A DNA stretch of 33,161 nt from Macromonas bipunctata (GCF_002837135.1 NZ_NWBQ01000067.1:1-33161), one strand, 5' to 3'. Numbered from the stretch's first letter, positions 1 through 9,557 are shown. Notes: generated by a model not told the origin, from the letters alone. Numbers and translations: made by a program.

Positions 1-146
1 GGTGAAATATCCGGGTTAGGGCTGCGCGCAGAAGGCTGACGCTGAAGTGCTTGGTAAACCTCGCTGAAAGATGTTGTGAGCGGTGGATCAATCAACACGC
101 GAGGCACAGCTTGATTTTGTGCTGAATTCATCAAAATTTTTTGCAT
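1..146 (-). CDS. possible start of a divergent gene, cut by window edge
   Basis: On the minus strand a frame begins with ATG at 146 (a second in-frame ATG lies at 131) and stays open for about 48 codons to the window edge. The conceptual peptide includes VPRVLIDPPLTT and SFSEVYQALQRQP. I do not recognise a family. Codon choice is only moderately GC-rich and no clear Shine-Dalgarno sequence precedes either ATG, so the call rests on an open frame divergent from dusC. The 77 bases between 146 and 224 are AT-rich and would hold both promoters, but I cannot identify convincing -35/-10 pairs. Confidence 0.3.
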   Translation of the reverse strand, partial: MQKILMNSAQNQAVPRVLIDPPLTTSFSEVYQALQRQPSARSPNPDIS

Positions 147-223
147 AAAAGTTAATTTAATACGTTAGGCACAAGGTTACAGCCTACATCAAGCGTCAAT
201 ATTTTTCAAGATTCTCCAAAATA

Positions 224-1195
224 ATGAACATTCTGCTGGCCCCGATGGAGGGCTTACTCGACTGCACACTGCGCGATGTGCTGACCCGCGTTGGCGGCGT
301 GAGCCTGTGTGTGTCGGAATTCATCCGCATCACCGACCAACTGCTACCCGCGCGGGTCTTCACCCGCATCGTGCCCGAGCTGTTGCAGGGTGGGCGCACG
401 TCCGCTGGGGTGCCGGTGCGGGCGCAGCTGCTGGGTTCCGACCCCGCCTGTCTGGCCGACAACGCCGCGCGTCTGGCCACATTGGGGCCAGCGGGCATCG
501 ACCTGAATTTTGGCTGCCCGGCCAAGGTGGTCAACCGCCACGGCGGGGGTGCGTCGCTGCTGCAAGACCCCGAACTGCTGCACCGCATCGTGCGGGCGGT
601 GCGCCAAGCCGTGCCCGCCGCCATGCCGGTATCGGCCAAGATGCGGCTGGGCTACGACGACGACCGCCTGGCCGAGGCCTGCGCCCAAGCCATTGCCGAG
701 GGCGGTGCCAGCACCTTGGTGGTGCATGGGCGCACCAAGGCCCACGGCTACCGTCCACCCGCCTACTGGGCGCGCATTGCCGACATTCGGGCGGCAGTCC
801 ACATTCCAGTGGTCGCCAACGGCGAAATCTGGACGGTGGCCGATGCGCGGCGCTGCCTCGCCGAATCCGGTTGCACCGACCTGATGTTGGGCCGTGGCAT
901 GGTCAGCGACCCCGGCTTGGCGCTGGACATCTTGCTCGACCAGGGCCACCCCCCCGCCACGCCCACACCGGACTGGGCCACGCTGACCCCGCTGCTGCAC
1001 CGCTTCTGGCAATTGGTGGAGCCCCGGGTCGAGCCCCGCCACCGCGCCGGGCGGCTCAAGCAATGGCTCAACTACCTGCGCCGCCGCCACCCACAGGCCG
1101 AAGCCGCCTACCAAGCCCTGCGCACCACCAACGATGCACGCACCATCAGCGCCTGGGTACAAGCCCATTGGGGCCCTGCCACCAACGCCGCCTAA
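224..1195 (+). CDS. dusC: tRNA-dihydrouridine(16) synthase DusC
   Basis: This 323-residue flavoenzyme reduces uridine to dihydrouridine in the D-loop of tRNA; the DusC subfamily acts on U16. The N-terminus [18 protein letters not shown] is the FMN-binding start of the Dus TIM barrel. The motif DLNFGCPAK carries the catalytic cysteine at residue 98, the position expected in Dus[18 protein letters not shown] (about 167-172) and VANGEIWT (about 191-198) are the other conserved FMN/phosphate loops. Length matches the family (about 310-325). The ATG at 224 starts directly at the conserved N-terminus, so no earlier start is needed. No strong ribosome-binding site is visible. argS begins 11 bases after the stop, so the two are probably cotranscribed. 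Confidence 0.93.
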   Translation: MNILLAPMEGLLDCTLRDVLTRVGGVSLCVSEFIRITDQLLPARVFTRIVPELLQGGRTSAGVPVRAQLLGSDPACLADNAARLATLGPAGIDLNFGCPAKVVNRHGGGASLLQDPELLHRIVRAVRQAVPAAMPVSAKMRLGYDDDRLAEACAQAIAEGGASTLVVHGRTKAHGYRPPAYWARIADIRAAVHIPVVANGEIWTVADARRCLAESGCTDLMLGRGMVSDPGLALDILLDQGHPPATPTPDWATLTPLLHRFWQLVEPRVEPRHRAGRLKQWLNYLRRRHPQAEAAYQALRTTNDARTISAWVQAHWGPATNAA

Positions 1196-1206
1196 AATCG
1201 CACCCC

Positions 1207-2880
1207 ATGCTCAACGTCAAAACCGAATTGCTCACGGCGCTGGCCGCCGCCCTCGAACAACTGCACCCCGGCGCTGGGGCCAAGGCCGCGTTTGAAAACC
1301 CCAAGGCCGCCGCACACGGCGACCTGGCCTGCACCGCCGCCATGCAGCTGGCCAAACCGCTCAAGGCCAACCCGCGCCAGTTGGCGCAACAACTGGTGGA
1401 GCTGCTGCAAGCCAGCGCCCCCTACCAACGCTGGGTCGAGGCGCTCGACATCGCTGGCCCCGGCTTCATCAATATCCGCCTCAAGCCCGCCGCCAAGCAA
1501 GAAGTGGTGCGCGAGGTGTTGGGCGCAGGGGCCACCTTCGGGCAACAGGCCAGCAACGGCCAACGTGTGCTGGTCGAATTCGTCTCGGCCAACCCGACCG
1601 GGCCGCTGCACGTGGGGCATGGCCGCCAAGCCGCGCTGGGCGATGCCATCTGCAACCTGTTCGAGACCCAAGGCTGGAACGTCCACCGCGAGTTCTATTA
1701 CAACGATGCGGGCGTGCAAATTGAAACCTTGGCCAACTCCACCCAACTGCGTGCCAAGGGCTTCAAGCCCGGCGATGCCGAGTGGCCCGAAGCCGCCTAC
1801 AACGGCGACTACATCCAAGACATCGCCAACGACTTTCTGGCCCGCAAAACCGTCCAAGCCGACGACCGCGCATTCACCGCCAGCGGCGATGTGAACGACC
1901 TCGACGGCATCCGCCAGTTTGCCGTGGCCTACCTGCGCCACGAGCAAGACCTCGACCTGCAAGCCTTTCAGGTGCGGTTTGACCAGTACTACCTCGAATC
2001 CAGCCTCTACACCAGTGGCCGCGTGGCGCAAACGGTGCAAAAACTCATCGATGCGGGCAAAACCTACGAACAAGACGGCGCGCTGTGGCTCAAGTCCACC
2101 GACTACGGCGACGACAAAGACCGCGTGATGCGCAAGAGCGACGGCGGCTACACCTACTTTGTGCCCGATGTGGCCTACCACATCACCAAGTTCGAGCGCG
2201 GCTTTGGCAAGGTCATCAACATCCAGGGCACCGACCATCACGGCACCATCGCGCGCGTGCGCGCCGGGCTGCAAGCCGCCAACGTCGGCATCCCGCAAGG
2301 CTACCCCGACTACGTGCTGCACACCATGGTGCGCGTGGTGCGTGGCGGGCAAGAGGTCAAGATCAGCAAACGCGCGGGCAGCTACGTCACGTTGCGCGAC
2401 CTGATCGAGTGGACCAGCAAGGACGCGGTGCGCTTCTTCCTGCTCAGCCGCAAGCCCGACACCGAATACACCTTCGACGTGGACTTGGCCATCCAGCAAA
2501 ACAACGACAACCCGGTGTTCTACGTGCAGTACGCGCATGCGCGCATCTGCTCGGTGCTGACCAGCTGGGGCGGTGATGTGGCCACGCTGCGAGGCGTGGA
2601 CTTGAGTGCGCTGCAAGGCCCGCAAGCCCAGGCGCTGATGCTGCAACTGGCCAAATACCCCGAAATGCTCACCGCCGCCGCACAGGACTTTGCCCCGCAC
2701 GACGTGACGTTCTACCTGCGCGAGCTGGCATCGGCCTACCACAGCTACTACGATGCCGAACGCATTCTGGTGGACGACGAAGCCACCAAACTGGCACGTT
2801 TGGCACTGGTGGCCGCCACGGCGCAGGTGTTGCACAATGGCCTGGCCGTGCTCGGCGTGAGCGCGCCACAAAAAATGTAA
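1207..2880 (+). CDS. argS: arginyl-tRNA synthetase ArgS
   Basis: Class I aminoacyl-tRNA synthetase (557 residues) that charges tRNA-Arg in the cytoplasm. The N-terminal tRNA-recognition (Add-1) domain occupies about residues 1-90. The HIGH signature appears as HVGH at 135-138 within [13 protein letters not shown], and the KMSKS-equivalent loop as [10 protein letters not shown]-terminal anticodon-binding domain (DALR type) ends in [12 protein letters not shown]. The same frame is open far upstream inside dusC, but homology begins at [19 protein letters not shown], so the ATG at 1207 is chosen; it lies 11 bases after the dusC stop. Length fits betaproteobacterial ArgS. The SPOR gene starts 5 bases downstream. 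Confidence 0.97.
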   Translation: MLNVKTELLTALAAALEQLHPGAGAKAAFENPKAAAHGDLACTAAMQLAKPLKANPRQLAQQLVELLQASAPYQRWVEALDIAGPGFINIRLKPAAKQEVVREVLGAGATFGQQASNGQRVLVEFVSANPTGPLHVGHGRQAALGDAICNLFETQGWNVHREFYYNDAGVQIETLANSTQLRAKGFKPGDAEWPEAAYNGDYIQDIANDFLARKTVQADDRAFTASGDVNDLDGIRQFAVAYLRHEQDLDLQAFQVRFDQYYLESSLYTSGRVAQTVQKLIDAGKTYEQDGALWLKSTDYGDDKDRVMRKSDGGYTYFVPDVAYHITKFERGFGKVINIQGTDHHGTIARVRAGLQAANVGIPQGYPDYVLHTMVRVVRGGQEVKISKRAGSYVTLRDLIEWTSKDAVRFFLLSRKPDTEYTFDVDLAIQQNNDNPVFYVQYAHARICSVLTSWGGDVATLRGVDLSALQGPQAQALMLQLAKYPEMLTAAAQDFAPHDVTFYLRELASAYHSYYDAERILVDDEATKLARLALVAATAQVLHNGLAVLGVSAPQKM

Positions 2881-2885
2881 TTGAT

Positions 2886-3740
2886 ATGAAAAAACAAGCG
2901 GGCGGAACCTTTCTGGGCGTCACCATCGGGCTGCTGGTGGGGCTGGCGGCGGCGCTGCTGGTGGCCATGTACGTCACCAAGACCCCGATCCCGCTGGTGG
3001 ACCGGGGCGTGCAAGGCAAGCCGGAACAGGACGCGCTGGAGCAGGAACGCAACAAGAGCTGGAACCCCAACGCGGGCTGGTCCAGCCCCACCCTGCCCAG
3101 CGCCGTGGGCGGCCTGGAAAGCCCCCCCCCACCCCCCACCCTGCCCGCGCCGGTGGACACCAGCGCTGGCAGCATGGGCGGCAGCGTGAACAACGCCGCC
3201 CTGCCACCCAGCCTGCCCATACCCGCCAGCCCGGGCATGGCGCCCGCCATGCTGCCAGCCGCTGCACCAGCCAGCGCCTCCGCTGCAGCCACACCGGCAG
3301 CCCCCGCCAGCAAGCCAGCGGCCCCCAAACCAACGCCTGAAGCCACGGCAGCACCGGCACCGGCGGCCAAGCCTTCCGCCCCACCCGCTACAACCAAGCC
3401 CGCCAGTGGCGACGCGCTGGACGAGCTGATCCGCCAGCGCATGGGCGCCAGCGCCCCGGCTGCGGCCAAGCCCGCCACCAGCCCCGACGCCAGCGGTGCC
3501 GACCCCTTCCTGTACTTCGTGCAGGCCGGCGCCTTCAGCTCGCCCGGCGAGGCCGAGCGCCAGCGCACCAAGCTCATGATGCTGGGCCTGGACGCCAAGG
3601 TCAGCGAACGCGACCAGGCCGGGCGCACCGTGTTCCGCGTGCGCCTGGACCCCTTCCGCAAGAAGGGCGACGCCGACTCCGCCACCGAACGCCTCAACGC
3701 CCAGGGCGTGGACAGTGCGCTGGTGCGGGTGCAACGCTGA
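2886..3740 (+). CDS. SPOR-domain membrane protein (FtsN-like)
   Basis: A 284-residue bitopic inner-membrane protein. A short basic N-terminus (MKKQ) is followed by one transmembrane helix at about residues 9-30. A long Pro/Ala-rich periplasmic linker spans roughly 65-205. A C-terminal SPOR domain (about 207-284) starts FLYFVQAGAFSSPGEAE and ends DSALVRVQR. SPOR domains bind glycan strands stripped of stem peptides at the division septum, so a role in cell division or septal peptidoglycan is expected. Placement between argS and dsbA resembles the arrangement in many Burkholderiales. It is FtsN-like in layout, but the essential FtsN helices cannot be judged from sequence alone. The linker contains a C-rich run at about 3123-3136 that could be prone to slippage. 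Confidence 0.88.
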   Translation: MKKQAGGTFLGVTIGLLVGLAAALLVAMYVTKTPIPLVDRGVQGKPEQDALEQERNKSWNPNAGWSSPTLPSAVGGLESPPPPPTLPAPVDTSAGSMGGSVNNAALPPSLPIPASPGMAPAMLPAAAPASASAAATPAAPASKPAAPKPTPEATAAPAPAAKPSAPPATTKPASGDALDELIRQRMGASAPAAAKPATSPDASGADPFLYFVQAGAFSSPGEAERQRTKLMMLGLDAKVSERDQAGRTVFRVRLDPFRKKGDADSATERLNAQGVDSALVRVQR

Positions 3741-3840
3741 GGTGGTTACACCCTGTTGCGCGGCCACACCGGAACTTTGCAACCGGCGCACGCCCCCAAA
3801 CCGCTGTGTTCCCAACCCTTGACCGCGAAAGATTTTCCCC

Positions 3841-4494
3841 ATGCAACGTCGTGATTTTTCCCGTGTGCTGGCCAGCGCCAGCGTCCTGAGCGCCGGCACC
3901 GTGCTGGGCAGCAGCGCGTGGGCGCAAGCCACTGCGCCTGTGCCCGGCCTGAAGGCGGGCAGCGACTACCGCGCCCTGTCCACCCTGGCGCCGGTCGATG
4001 CGCCCGCTGGCCAGATCGAGGTGGTGGAATTCTTCTCCTACAGCTGCATCCACTGCTACAACTTCGAGCCCCTGCTGCGCGACTGGGCCAAGCAACTGCC
4101 CGCCAACGTGGTGGTGCGCCGCACACCCGTGGCCTTCAACGCCGCCTTTGAGCCACAACAGCGCCTGTACTACGCGCTCGAAGCCCTGGGCCTGCTCGAC
4201 ACACTGCACGAGAAGGCATTCCGCGCCTTCCACGTCGACAAGCAACCGCTGCGCAACGCCGACGCCGTTATCGACTGGGCCGTCAAGCAAGGCGTGGACA
4301 AGGCCAAGTTCAGCGCCGCCTACAACGCCTTTGGCACCGCCGGCAAGATGAAGCGCGCCGTGCAGCTGCAAAACGCCTACGAGGTCGAGGGCACGCCCGC
4401 GCTGGGCATTGCCGGGCGCTACTACGTGCCTGGCCAGGCCGCCAAGACCCTGGTGGTGGCCAACGCCCTCATCGCCCAACTCCGCAAAGGCTGA
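3841..4494 (+). CDS. dsbA: thiol:disulfide interchange protein DsbA
   Basis: Periplasmic oxidoreductase of 217 residues that introduces disulfide bonds into exported proteins. The N-terminus [19 protein letters not shown] contains a twin-arginine-like RRDF and an Ala-rich hydrophobic stretch ending near AWA-QA (about residue 28), suggesting export, possibly by Tat. The thioredoxin-fold active site is CIHC at 69-72 in [16 protein letters not shown], and the cis-proline loop is EGTPAL (Pro186). CxHC with a helical insert is typical of DsbA rather than DsbC or DsbG. A 100-base gap (3741-3840) precedes it, the largest inside this + block, so it may have its own promoter, though I could not identify one. 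lptA follows 18 bases after the stop. Confidence 0.94.
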   Translation: MQRRDFSRVLASASVLSAGTVLGSSAWAQATAPVPGLKAGSDYRALSTLAPVDAPAGQIEVVEFFSYSCIHCYNFEPLLRDWAKQLPANVVVRRTPVAFNAAFEPQQRLYYALEALGLLDTLHEKAFRAFHVDKQPLRNADAVIDWAVKQGVDKAKFSAAYNAFGTAGKMKRAVQLQNAYEVEGTPALGIAGRYYVPGQAAKTLVVANALIAQLRKG

Positions 4495-4512
4495 CGCCCC
4501 GCTGCCCCCACC

Positions 4513-5148
4513 ATGACGATGCTGCCCCCCCTGACCCTGTGGCGCGGCCTGGCGCTGGCCACGCTGCTGCTGGCACCGCTGGCCCACGCCGAACGCGCCG
4601 ACCGCCAACAGCCCATGAACATCGAGGCCGACAGCCTGCGCTACGACGACGCGCGCCAGACCAGCGTGTTCACCGGGCGCGTGGTGGTCAGCAAGGGCAG
4701 CATCGCCATCCGGGGCCAGCAGCTCGAGGTGCGCCAGGACGCGCAAGGCCACCAGTTCGGGCTGGTGCAGGGCAGCGCGGGCCAGCCTGCGTTCTTCCGG
4801 CAAAAGCGCGACGGCGTCAACGAATTCATCGAGGGCGAGGCCCAACGCATCGAATACAACAGCCAGGCCGACACCGTCAAGTTCAGCGGCCAGGCCGTGC
4901 TGCGCCGCTACCAGGGCGCCACCCTGAGCGACGAGACCCGGGGCAGCACCATCGTCTACAACAACGCCACCGACGTCTTCACCGTAGACGGCGGCAACGC
5001 CAACCGCAGCGCCAGCAACCCCTCGGGGCGCGTGCGCACCATGCTCAGCCCCAGCCGCAACAGCGCCACGCCAGCCAGCCACGCCACGCCAGCGGACGCA
5101 GCCCCCACCACGCTGCAACCCAGCACCGCGCTGGAGCCCCGCCGGTGA
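4513..5148 (+). CDS. lptA: LPS-transport periplasmic protein LptA
   Basis: A 211-residue periplasmic protein forming the beta-jellyroll bridge that carries lipopolysaccharide from the inner-membrane LptBFGC complex to LptD. A signal peptide spans about residues 1-26 (hydrophobic [14 protein letters not shown], cleavage after AHA). The OstA/LptA motif follows: [19 protein letters not shown], then [16 protein letters not shown]. The conserved core ends near [16 protein letters not shown], and the last 40 or so residues are a low-complexity Ser/Ala/Pro tail. The stop overlaps the lptB GTG start (GTGA), so translation is coupled. LptC, which often precedes lptA, is not here; dsbA takes its place. 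Confidence 0.93.
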   Translation: MTMLPPLTLWRGLALATLLLAPLAHAERADRQQPMNIEADSLRYDDARQTSVFTGRVVVSKGSIAIRGQQLEVRQDAQGHQFGLVQGSAGQPAFFRQKRDGVNEFIEGEAQRIEYNSQADTVKFSGQAVLRRYQGATLSDETRGSTIVYNNATDVFTVDGGNANRSASNPSGRVRTMLSPSRNSATPASHATPADAAPTTLQPSTALEPRR

Positions 5149-5936
5149 ACGCCTCCGCTGCCGCTCCCGGCCCTGCCGACGCCTCCGGCACCGCCCCGGC
5201 CCGCCTCGAGGCCAAGGGCCTGAAGAAGGCCTACGGCAAGCGCCTGGTGGTCAAGGATGTGTCGCTGAGCGTCAACGCGGGCGAAGTCGTCGGGCTGCTG
5301 GGCCCCAACGGCGCGGGCAAGACCACCTCGTTCTACATGATCGTGGGCCTGGTGCGCGCCGATGCCGGCGAAATCTGGCTCAACGGGCAACGGCTCGAGA
5401 ACCTGCCCATCCACCGCCGCGCGGGCCTGGGCCTGGGCTACCTGCCGCAGGAAGCGTCCATCTTTCGCAAGCTCAACGTGCAGGACAACATCCGCGCCGT
5501 ACTGGAGCTGCAGACCGACGCCCACGGCAAGCCCCTGCCCAAGGCCGAGATCGAGCAGCGGCTCGACGCCCTGCTGGAAGACCTGCACGTGGACCATTTG
5601 CGCGACGCGCCCGCCCCGGCGCTCTCGGGCGGCGAGCGGCGCCGGGTCGAGATTGCGCGCGCCCTGGCCACCAACCCGCGCTTCATTTTGCTGGACGAAC
5701 CGTTTGCCGGCATCGACCCGATTGCGGTGATCGAAATCCAGCGCATCATCGGCTTTCTCAAGTCGCGCGGCATCGGTGTGCTCATCACCGACCACAACGT
5801 GCGCGAGACGCTGGGCATCTGCGACCACGCCTGCATCATCAGCGATGGCCGCGTGCTCGCCCAAGGCACGCCCGCCGAGATCGTGGACAACCCCGACGTG
5901 CGCCGCGTCTACCTGGGCGAACACTTCCGCATGTGA
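5145..5936 (+). CDS. lptB: LPS-export ABC transporter ATPase LptB
   Basis: Cytoplasmic ATPase of 263 residues powering LPS extraction from the inner membrane with LptF, LptG and LptC. Walker A is GPNGAGKTT (about 53-61), the Q-loop lies in [11 protein letters not shown], the ABC signature is LSGGERRR (about 160-167), Walker B is [10 protein letters not shown] and the H-loop is ITDHNV. ASIFRKL and the C-terminal [12 protein letters not shown] are hallmarks that separate LptB from LivG/LivF-type ATPases. I place the start at GTG 5145, overlapping the lptA stop. This gives an unusual N-terminal extension of about 20 Ala/Pro-rich residues before the conserved [11 protein letters not shown]; no internal ATG offers a better start. 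Confidence 0.95.
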   Translation: MNASAAAPGPADASGTAPARLEAKGLKKAYGKRLVVKDVSLSVNAGEVVGLLGPNGAGKTTSFYMIVGLVRADAGEIWLNGQRLENLPIHRRAGLGLGYLPQEASIFRKLNVQDNIRAVLELQTDAHGKPLPKAEIEQRLDALLEDLHVDHLRDAPAPALSGGERRRVEIARALATNPRFILLDEPFAGIDPIAVIEIQRIIGFLKSRGIGVLITDHNVRETLGICDHACIISDGRVLAQGTPAEIVDNPDVRRVYLGEHFRM

Positions 5937-7585
5937 TGCCCATGCACCAGGGCCTGTCCTTACGCACCTCCCAGCACCTGGCGCTGACGCCACAGCTGCA
6001 GCAATCCATCCGGCTGCTGCAACTCTCCACGCTGGAACTGGCACAGGAGGTGGAACAGCAACTGGCCGACAACCCCTTTCTGGAACGCGACTCCGACCCC
6101 GCCGAGGACGACGCGCCCGGCCTGCCGCACGCCGACACCCCTGTCAGTCTGGGCGACCGCCTGAGCGAGGCCGCCGCCGGCATCGCCGCCGACCTACCCG
6201 TCCCAGCCAGCCGCCAAGACAGCGACGGCCACAGCGAGAACCCTGGCGATGCCGCACTCCACGACGGCCATGCCGAGGAACCCCACCCCGACAGCCCCGC
6301 ACTCGACTGGGACGGCGACGGCAGCGTGGACATCGCCCCGCACGACAGCGAATGGGGCAACGACGCCCCCGCCGCCACCATGCACAGCAGCGGCAGCCAC
6401 GGCGAGCCCGACCACAGCGACCCCGCCGACTGGAACAGCGCCCCGCTGACGCTGCAAGCCCACCTGCACCAGCAGGCGCTGGGCCTGCGCCTGCCACCCA
6501 CCCAACAGGCCGCGCTGTACGCCCTGATCGAATCCCTGGACGACGACGGCTACCTCAGCGAGGCGCTGCCCGAACTGGCCGCCGCCCTCGTCGCACCACC
6601 GCACGCCAGCCAAGGCCACCCTGGCACCCCCGCCCAGCGCCAGGCGCAGCAAGCCGAACTCGAACAGCTCCTGGCCAGCGCCCTGCCCCACCTGCAACAG
6701 ATGGACCCCACCGGCGTGGGCGCACGCAATTTGGCCGAATGCCTGCGCCTGCAAGTGCTGGAACTGCGCAACAGCCCCGCCGCCCGCGCCGCGCTGGCGC
6801 TGTGCGAGCAACCGCTGGACCTGCTGGCCCGGCGCGACACCAAACGCCTGAGCGCCCTGTGCGGCTGCGACGAAGCCAGCGTGCGCGCGGGCCTGGCCGT
6901 CATCGCCCGGCTCGAGCCCAAACCCGGCCGCCGCTTTGCCCAGGTCGAACGCAACGCCATCGTGCCCGACGTGGTGGTGCGCCGCAGCGGCAGCGGCTTC
7001 ATGGTCGAACTCAACCCCGACGTGGTGCCGCGCCTGCACCTGCACGACCGCTACGCCAGCGCCCTGCGCGGCCACAAGGGCGACAGTGCCAGCGGCCTGC
7101 CACAACGCCTGCAGGAAGCACGCTGGTTCATCAAAAACATCCAGCAACGCTTTGACACCATCCTGCGCGTCTCGCGCGCGATCGTGGAGCGCCAGCGCGG
7201 CTTCTTTGTGCAGGGCGAACTGGCCATGCGCCCACTGGTGCTGCGCGAGATTGCCGACGAATTGGGACTGCACGAATCCACCATCAGCCGTGTCACCAGC
7301 GCCAAATACATGGCCACCCCCTGGGGCACCTACGAACTCAAATACTTCTTCGGCTCTGGCCTGGGCACCGACAGCGGCACCCACACTTCCAGCACCGCCG
7401 TGCGCGCCCTCATCCGGCAACTCATCGCCAGCGAGCCACCCACCCACCCCCTGAGCGACCAGCAACTGTCCGACCTGCTCAAGGCGCAAGGCATAGACTG
7501 CGCGCGGCGCACCGTGGCCAAATACCGCGAAGCCCTGCGCATCGCACCGGCCAGCTTGCGCAAAAACAAACCCTTATCTCCCTAA
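5936..7585 (+). CDS. rpoN: RNA polymerase sigma-54 factor RpoN
   Basis: Sigma-54 of about 549 residues, directing RNA polymerase to -24/-12 promoters that need AAA+ activators. Region I is QGLSLRTSQHLALTPQLQQ followed by SIRLLQLSTLEL. A long acidic, His/Asp-rich region II covers about residues 45-170. The core-binding region contains LQQMDPTGVGARNLAECL, and the HTH includes LGLHESTISRVTSAKYM. The diagnostic RpoN box ARRTVAKYRE lies at about 523-532, only 17 residues from the end. The ATG at 5936 shares a base with the lptB stop (TGATG); a GTG three bases earlier and an ATG at 5942 are alternatives. lptB-rpoN adjacency is widely conserved in proteobacteria, but hpf and ptsN do not follow here. 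Confidence 0.96.
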   Translation: MPMHQGLSLRTSQHLALTPQLQQSIRLLQLSTLELAQEVEQQLADNPFLERDSDPAEDDAPGLPHADTPVSLGDRLSEAAAGIAADLPVPASRQDSDGHSENPGDAALHDGHAEEPHPDSPALDWDGDGSVDIAPHDSEWGNDAPAATMHSSGSHGEPDHSDPADWNSAPLTLQAHLHQQALGLRLPPTQQAALYALIESLDDDGYLSEALPELAAALVAPPHASQGHPGTPAQRQAQQAELEQLLASALPHLQQMDPTGVGARNLAECLRLQVLELRNSPAARAALALCEQPLDLLARRDTKRLSALCGCDEASVRAGLAVIARLEPKPGRRFAQVERNAIVPDVVVRRSGSGFMVELNPDVVPRLHLHDRYASALRGHKGDSASGLPQRLQEARWFIKNIQQRFDTILRVSRAIVERQRGFFVQGELAMRPLVLREIADELGLHESTISRVTSAKYMATPWGTYELKYFFGSGLGTDSGTHTSSTAVRALIRQLIASEPPTHPLSDQQLSDLLKAQGIDCARRTVAKYREALRIAPASLRKNKPLSP

Positions 7586-7588
7586 AAA

Positions 7589-9007
7589 ATGAACGCCCTG
7601 ACCCTGTTCCTGCCCTGCGCCGCTGGCGTGGAAGACTTTCTGGCCGCCGAAGTGGCGCGCATCACCGGCGTGCCCTTGGCGCGGCTGCACACCTCGCGCG
7701 GCGGCATCGAGCTGCCCGGCAGCTGGCGCGACGCCATGAAGCTCAACCTGCACAGCCGCCTGGCGCAGCGCGTGCTGGTGCGCGTGGCACAACAACCCTA
7801 CCGCGACGAACACGACATCTACACCGCCGCGCACGACGTGGCGTGGGAAATCTGGTTCACGCCGCAGCAAACCCTCAAAGTTGAAATCACGGCCCAGCAC
7901 AGCCCACTCAAGAGCCTGAACTTTGCCGCCCTGCGCGTCAAAGATGCCATCTGCGACCGCCTGCGCGACAAGCGCGGCACCCGCCCCAGCATCGACACCA
8001 CCCGCCCCGACGTGCGCGTGTTCGCCCACCTCACCGCTGAACACCTCAGTCTCTACATCGACACCTCGGGCCAGCCCCTGTTCAAACGCGGCTGGCGCGA
8101 GGACAAAGGGGACGCACCACTGAAAGAAACCCTGGCCGCCGCCATGATCGCCGCCACCGGCTGGACAGGCCAGCCCGGCCCCGACGGCAGTGCCCCGGTG
8201 CCCCTGTACGACCCCTGCTGCGGCAGCGGCACCGTGCTGATTGAAGCGGCGCAACTCGCGCTCAACATCGCCCCCGGTGGCCAACGCCGCTTTGGCTTTG
8301 AAAAACTGCTGCCCTACCAGGGCCACGTCTGGCAAGCCCTGCGCCAGGAAGCCCTGGCCGCCGAACGCAGCCTGCCAACGGGCGGCGCACCCTTCATCTT
8401 CGGCTCCGACGTAGCCTTCCGCATGGTGGACTTTGCCCGCCGCAACGCCGAACGCGCTGGCGTGGCGCACGCCATCGAACTGCGCGGCGGCGACGCGCTG
8501 CAACGCACCCCGCCCAGCGCCACCCCCGGCGTGATGCTGCTCAACCCCCCCTACGGTGAACGCATTGCCGCCGCCGGCGTGGCCGGCCAGCGCGCCGACA
8601 CCCGGGCAGGCAGCCGTGCCGACAGCCGCATCCACCAGCACAGCGACGACCGCGCCCCGGCCCCTACCCACCTGCGCGGGCGCGAAACCGCCCAGCACAG
8701 CGATGGCAGCGAGAACAACGACTTCTTCGCGCAACTGGCCAGCCACTGGAAAAAACACTACGCCGGCTGGAGCGCCTGGCTGCTCACCCCCGACCTGAAA
8801 CTGCCCAGCAAGATGCGCTTCAAGGAATCGCGCCGCGTGCCCATGTGGAACGGCCCCATCGAATGCCGCCTGTTCCGCTTTGACCTCATGGCCGGCTCCG
8901 CCCGCACGCCCAAACCGGGCCAGGCCGCCAGCGGCGGTGACACCAGCGCCACACCCAACGCTGCACCCGGCACCGCCATCGCCCAGCCCTCGACCGCGCC
9001 GCAGTGA
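7589..9007 (+). CDS. rlmL: THUMP-domain 23S rRNA (guanine-N2) methyltransferase, RlmL type
   Basis: A 472-residue class I SAM-dependent RNA methyltransferase. The N-terminus (FLPCAAGVEDFLAAEVARI) and the THUMP domain (about 50-165) match RlmL/YcbY, which methylates G2445 of 23S rRNA. The SAM motif I is LYDPCCGSGTVLIEAA (about 206-221), the acidic loop is FGSDVAFRMVDFARRNAERA, and the catalytic NPPYGERI lies at 319-326. It lacks the second (RlmK) methyltransferase domain of the E. coli fusion, as is common in betaproteobacteria. Odd points are a hydrophilic insert at about 327-374, directly after the NPPY motif, and a low-complexity C-terminal tail. It starts 3 bases after the rpoN stop and its stop overlaps the next GTG. 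Confidence 0.88.
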   Translation: MNALTLFLPCAAGVEDFLAAEVARITGVPLARLHTSRGGIELPGSWRDAMKLNLHSRLAQRVLVRVAQQPYRDEHDIYTAAHDVAWEIWFTPQQTLKVEITAQHSPLKSLNFAALRVKDAICDRLRDKRGTRPSIDTTRPDVRVFAHLTAEHLSLYIDTSGQPLFKRGWREDKGDAPLKETLAAAMIAATGWTGQPGPDGSAPVPLYDPCCGSGTVLIEAAQLALNIAPGGQRRFGFEKLLPYQGHVWQALRQEALAAERSLPTGGAPFIFGSDVAFRMVDFARRNAERAGVAHAIELRGGDALQRTPPSATPGVMLLNPPYGERIAAAGVAGQRADTRAGSRADSRIHQHSDDRAPAPTHLRGRETAQHSDGSENNDFFAQLASHWKKHYAGWSAWLLTPDLKLPSKMRFKESRRVPMWNGPIECRLFRFDLMAGSARTPKPGQAASGGDTSATPNAAPGTAIAQPSTAPQ

Positions 9008-9465
9008 GCCAGAGCGCCCTCCTCCCGCACGCCGACGCACCCCACCTACCAACGGGCGTGGTGCTCGACACCAACTGGGTGCTGGACGTGTGGCTGTTCA
9101 ACGACCCGCTCACCCACGCCTGGCAACAGGCGCTGCAGCGGGGTGAAGTGCGCTGGCTGGCCTGCGCCGCCATGCGCGTGGAGCTGGAGCGCGTGCTCAC
9201 CTACCCGCTGGTGCAGCGCGGCCTGCTGGCGCGCAACGTGGCCGCCACGGCGGTGCTGCAGGCCTTCGACCAGCACGCCACGCTGCTGCCGCCCGCACCG
9301 CCCTGCCCCGTGCGCTGCCGCGACGCCGACGACCAGATCTTCATCGACCTGGCGGTACAGCACCAGGCCACGCTGCTGAGCAAGGACCGCGCCGTGCTGA
9401 CGCTGCGCCCGCGCCTGCAACAGGTGCATGGCATCGCATGCCAGGCGCACTGGCCCACCCCATGA
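9004..9465 (+). CDS. PIN-domain protein (putative ribonuclease)
   Basis: A 153-residue PIN-like protein. The conserved acidic residues of the fold are visible: Asp in GVVLDTNWVLD (about 18-28), Glu in RVELERVLTYPLV, and the pair in CRDADDQIFIDLA near residue 110, followed by LLSKDRAVL. This matches the family often labelled 'toxin-antitoxin system toxin component, PIN family'. No antitoxin-like gene sits next to it. The GTG start overlaps the rlmL stop (GTGA), so it appears coupled to an RNA-modification gene, which favours a housekeeping or RNA-processing role over a classic toxin; that is inference. It is the last gene of the + block. Confidence 0.82.
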   Translation: MSQSALLPHADAPHLPTGVVLDTNWVLDVWLFNDPLTHAWQQALQRGEVRWLACAAMRVELERVLTYPLVQRGLLARNVAATAVLQAFDQHATLLPPAPPCPVRCRDADDQIFIDLAVQHQATLLSKDRAVLTLRPRLQQVHGIACQAHWPTP

Positions 9466-9545
9466 ATATGCTAAGCCAACAGCAGAAAAACCGTTTTTTT
9501 CAGAGCTTTCCCCCGTGTGGCCGGGTGTTGTGCTGTCCAAAGTCT

Positions 9546-9551
9546 TACAAT
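9546..9551 (+). promoter_or_regulatory. -10-like box of the candidate small RNA
   Basis: TACAAT at 9546-9551 matches the sigma-70 -10 consensus at five of six positions and lies about 7 bases before the first G of the structured region. The -35 region is poor: no TTGACA-like hexamer stands 16-18 bases upstream, and TTGTGC is only 12 bases away. If functional, the promoter is weak, activated, or read by another sigma factor. Confidence 0.4.
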
Positions 9552-9557
9552 AGCGCC

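Noticed and set aside
307-1206. In-frame extension of argS far upstream into dusC
   Set aside because: The extension reads as shadow sequence of dusC; ArgS homology begins at ATG 1207.
3123-3136. C-rich run in the SPOR gene as a phase-variation switch
   Set aside because: The reading frame is intact through it and the surrounding linker is naturally proline-rich (CCC codons); there is no sign of a frame change.
9484-9498. AAAAACCGTTTTTTT after the PIN gene as a terminator
   Set aside because: The stem would be A-T only with almost no loop; the strong terminator is at 9630-9661.
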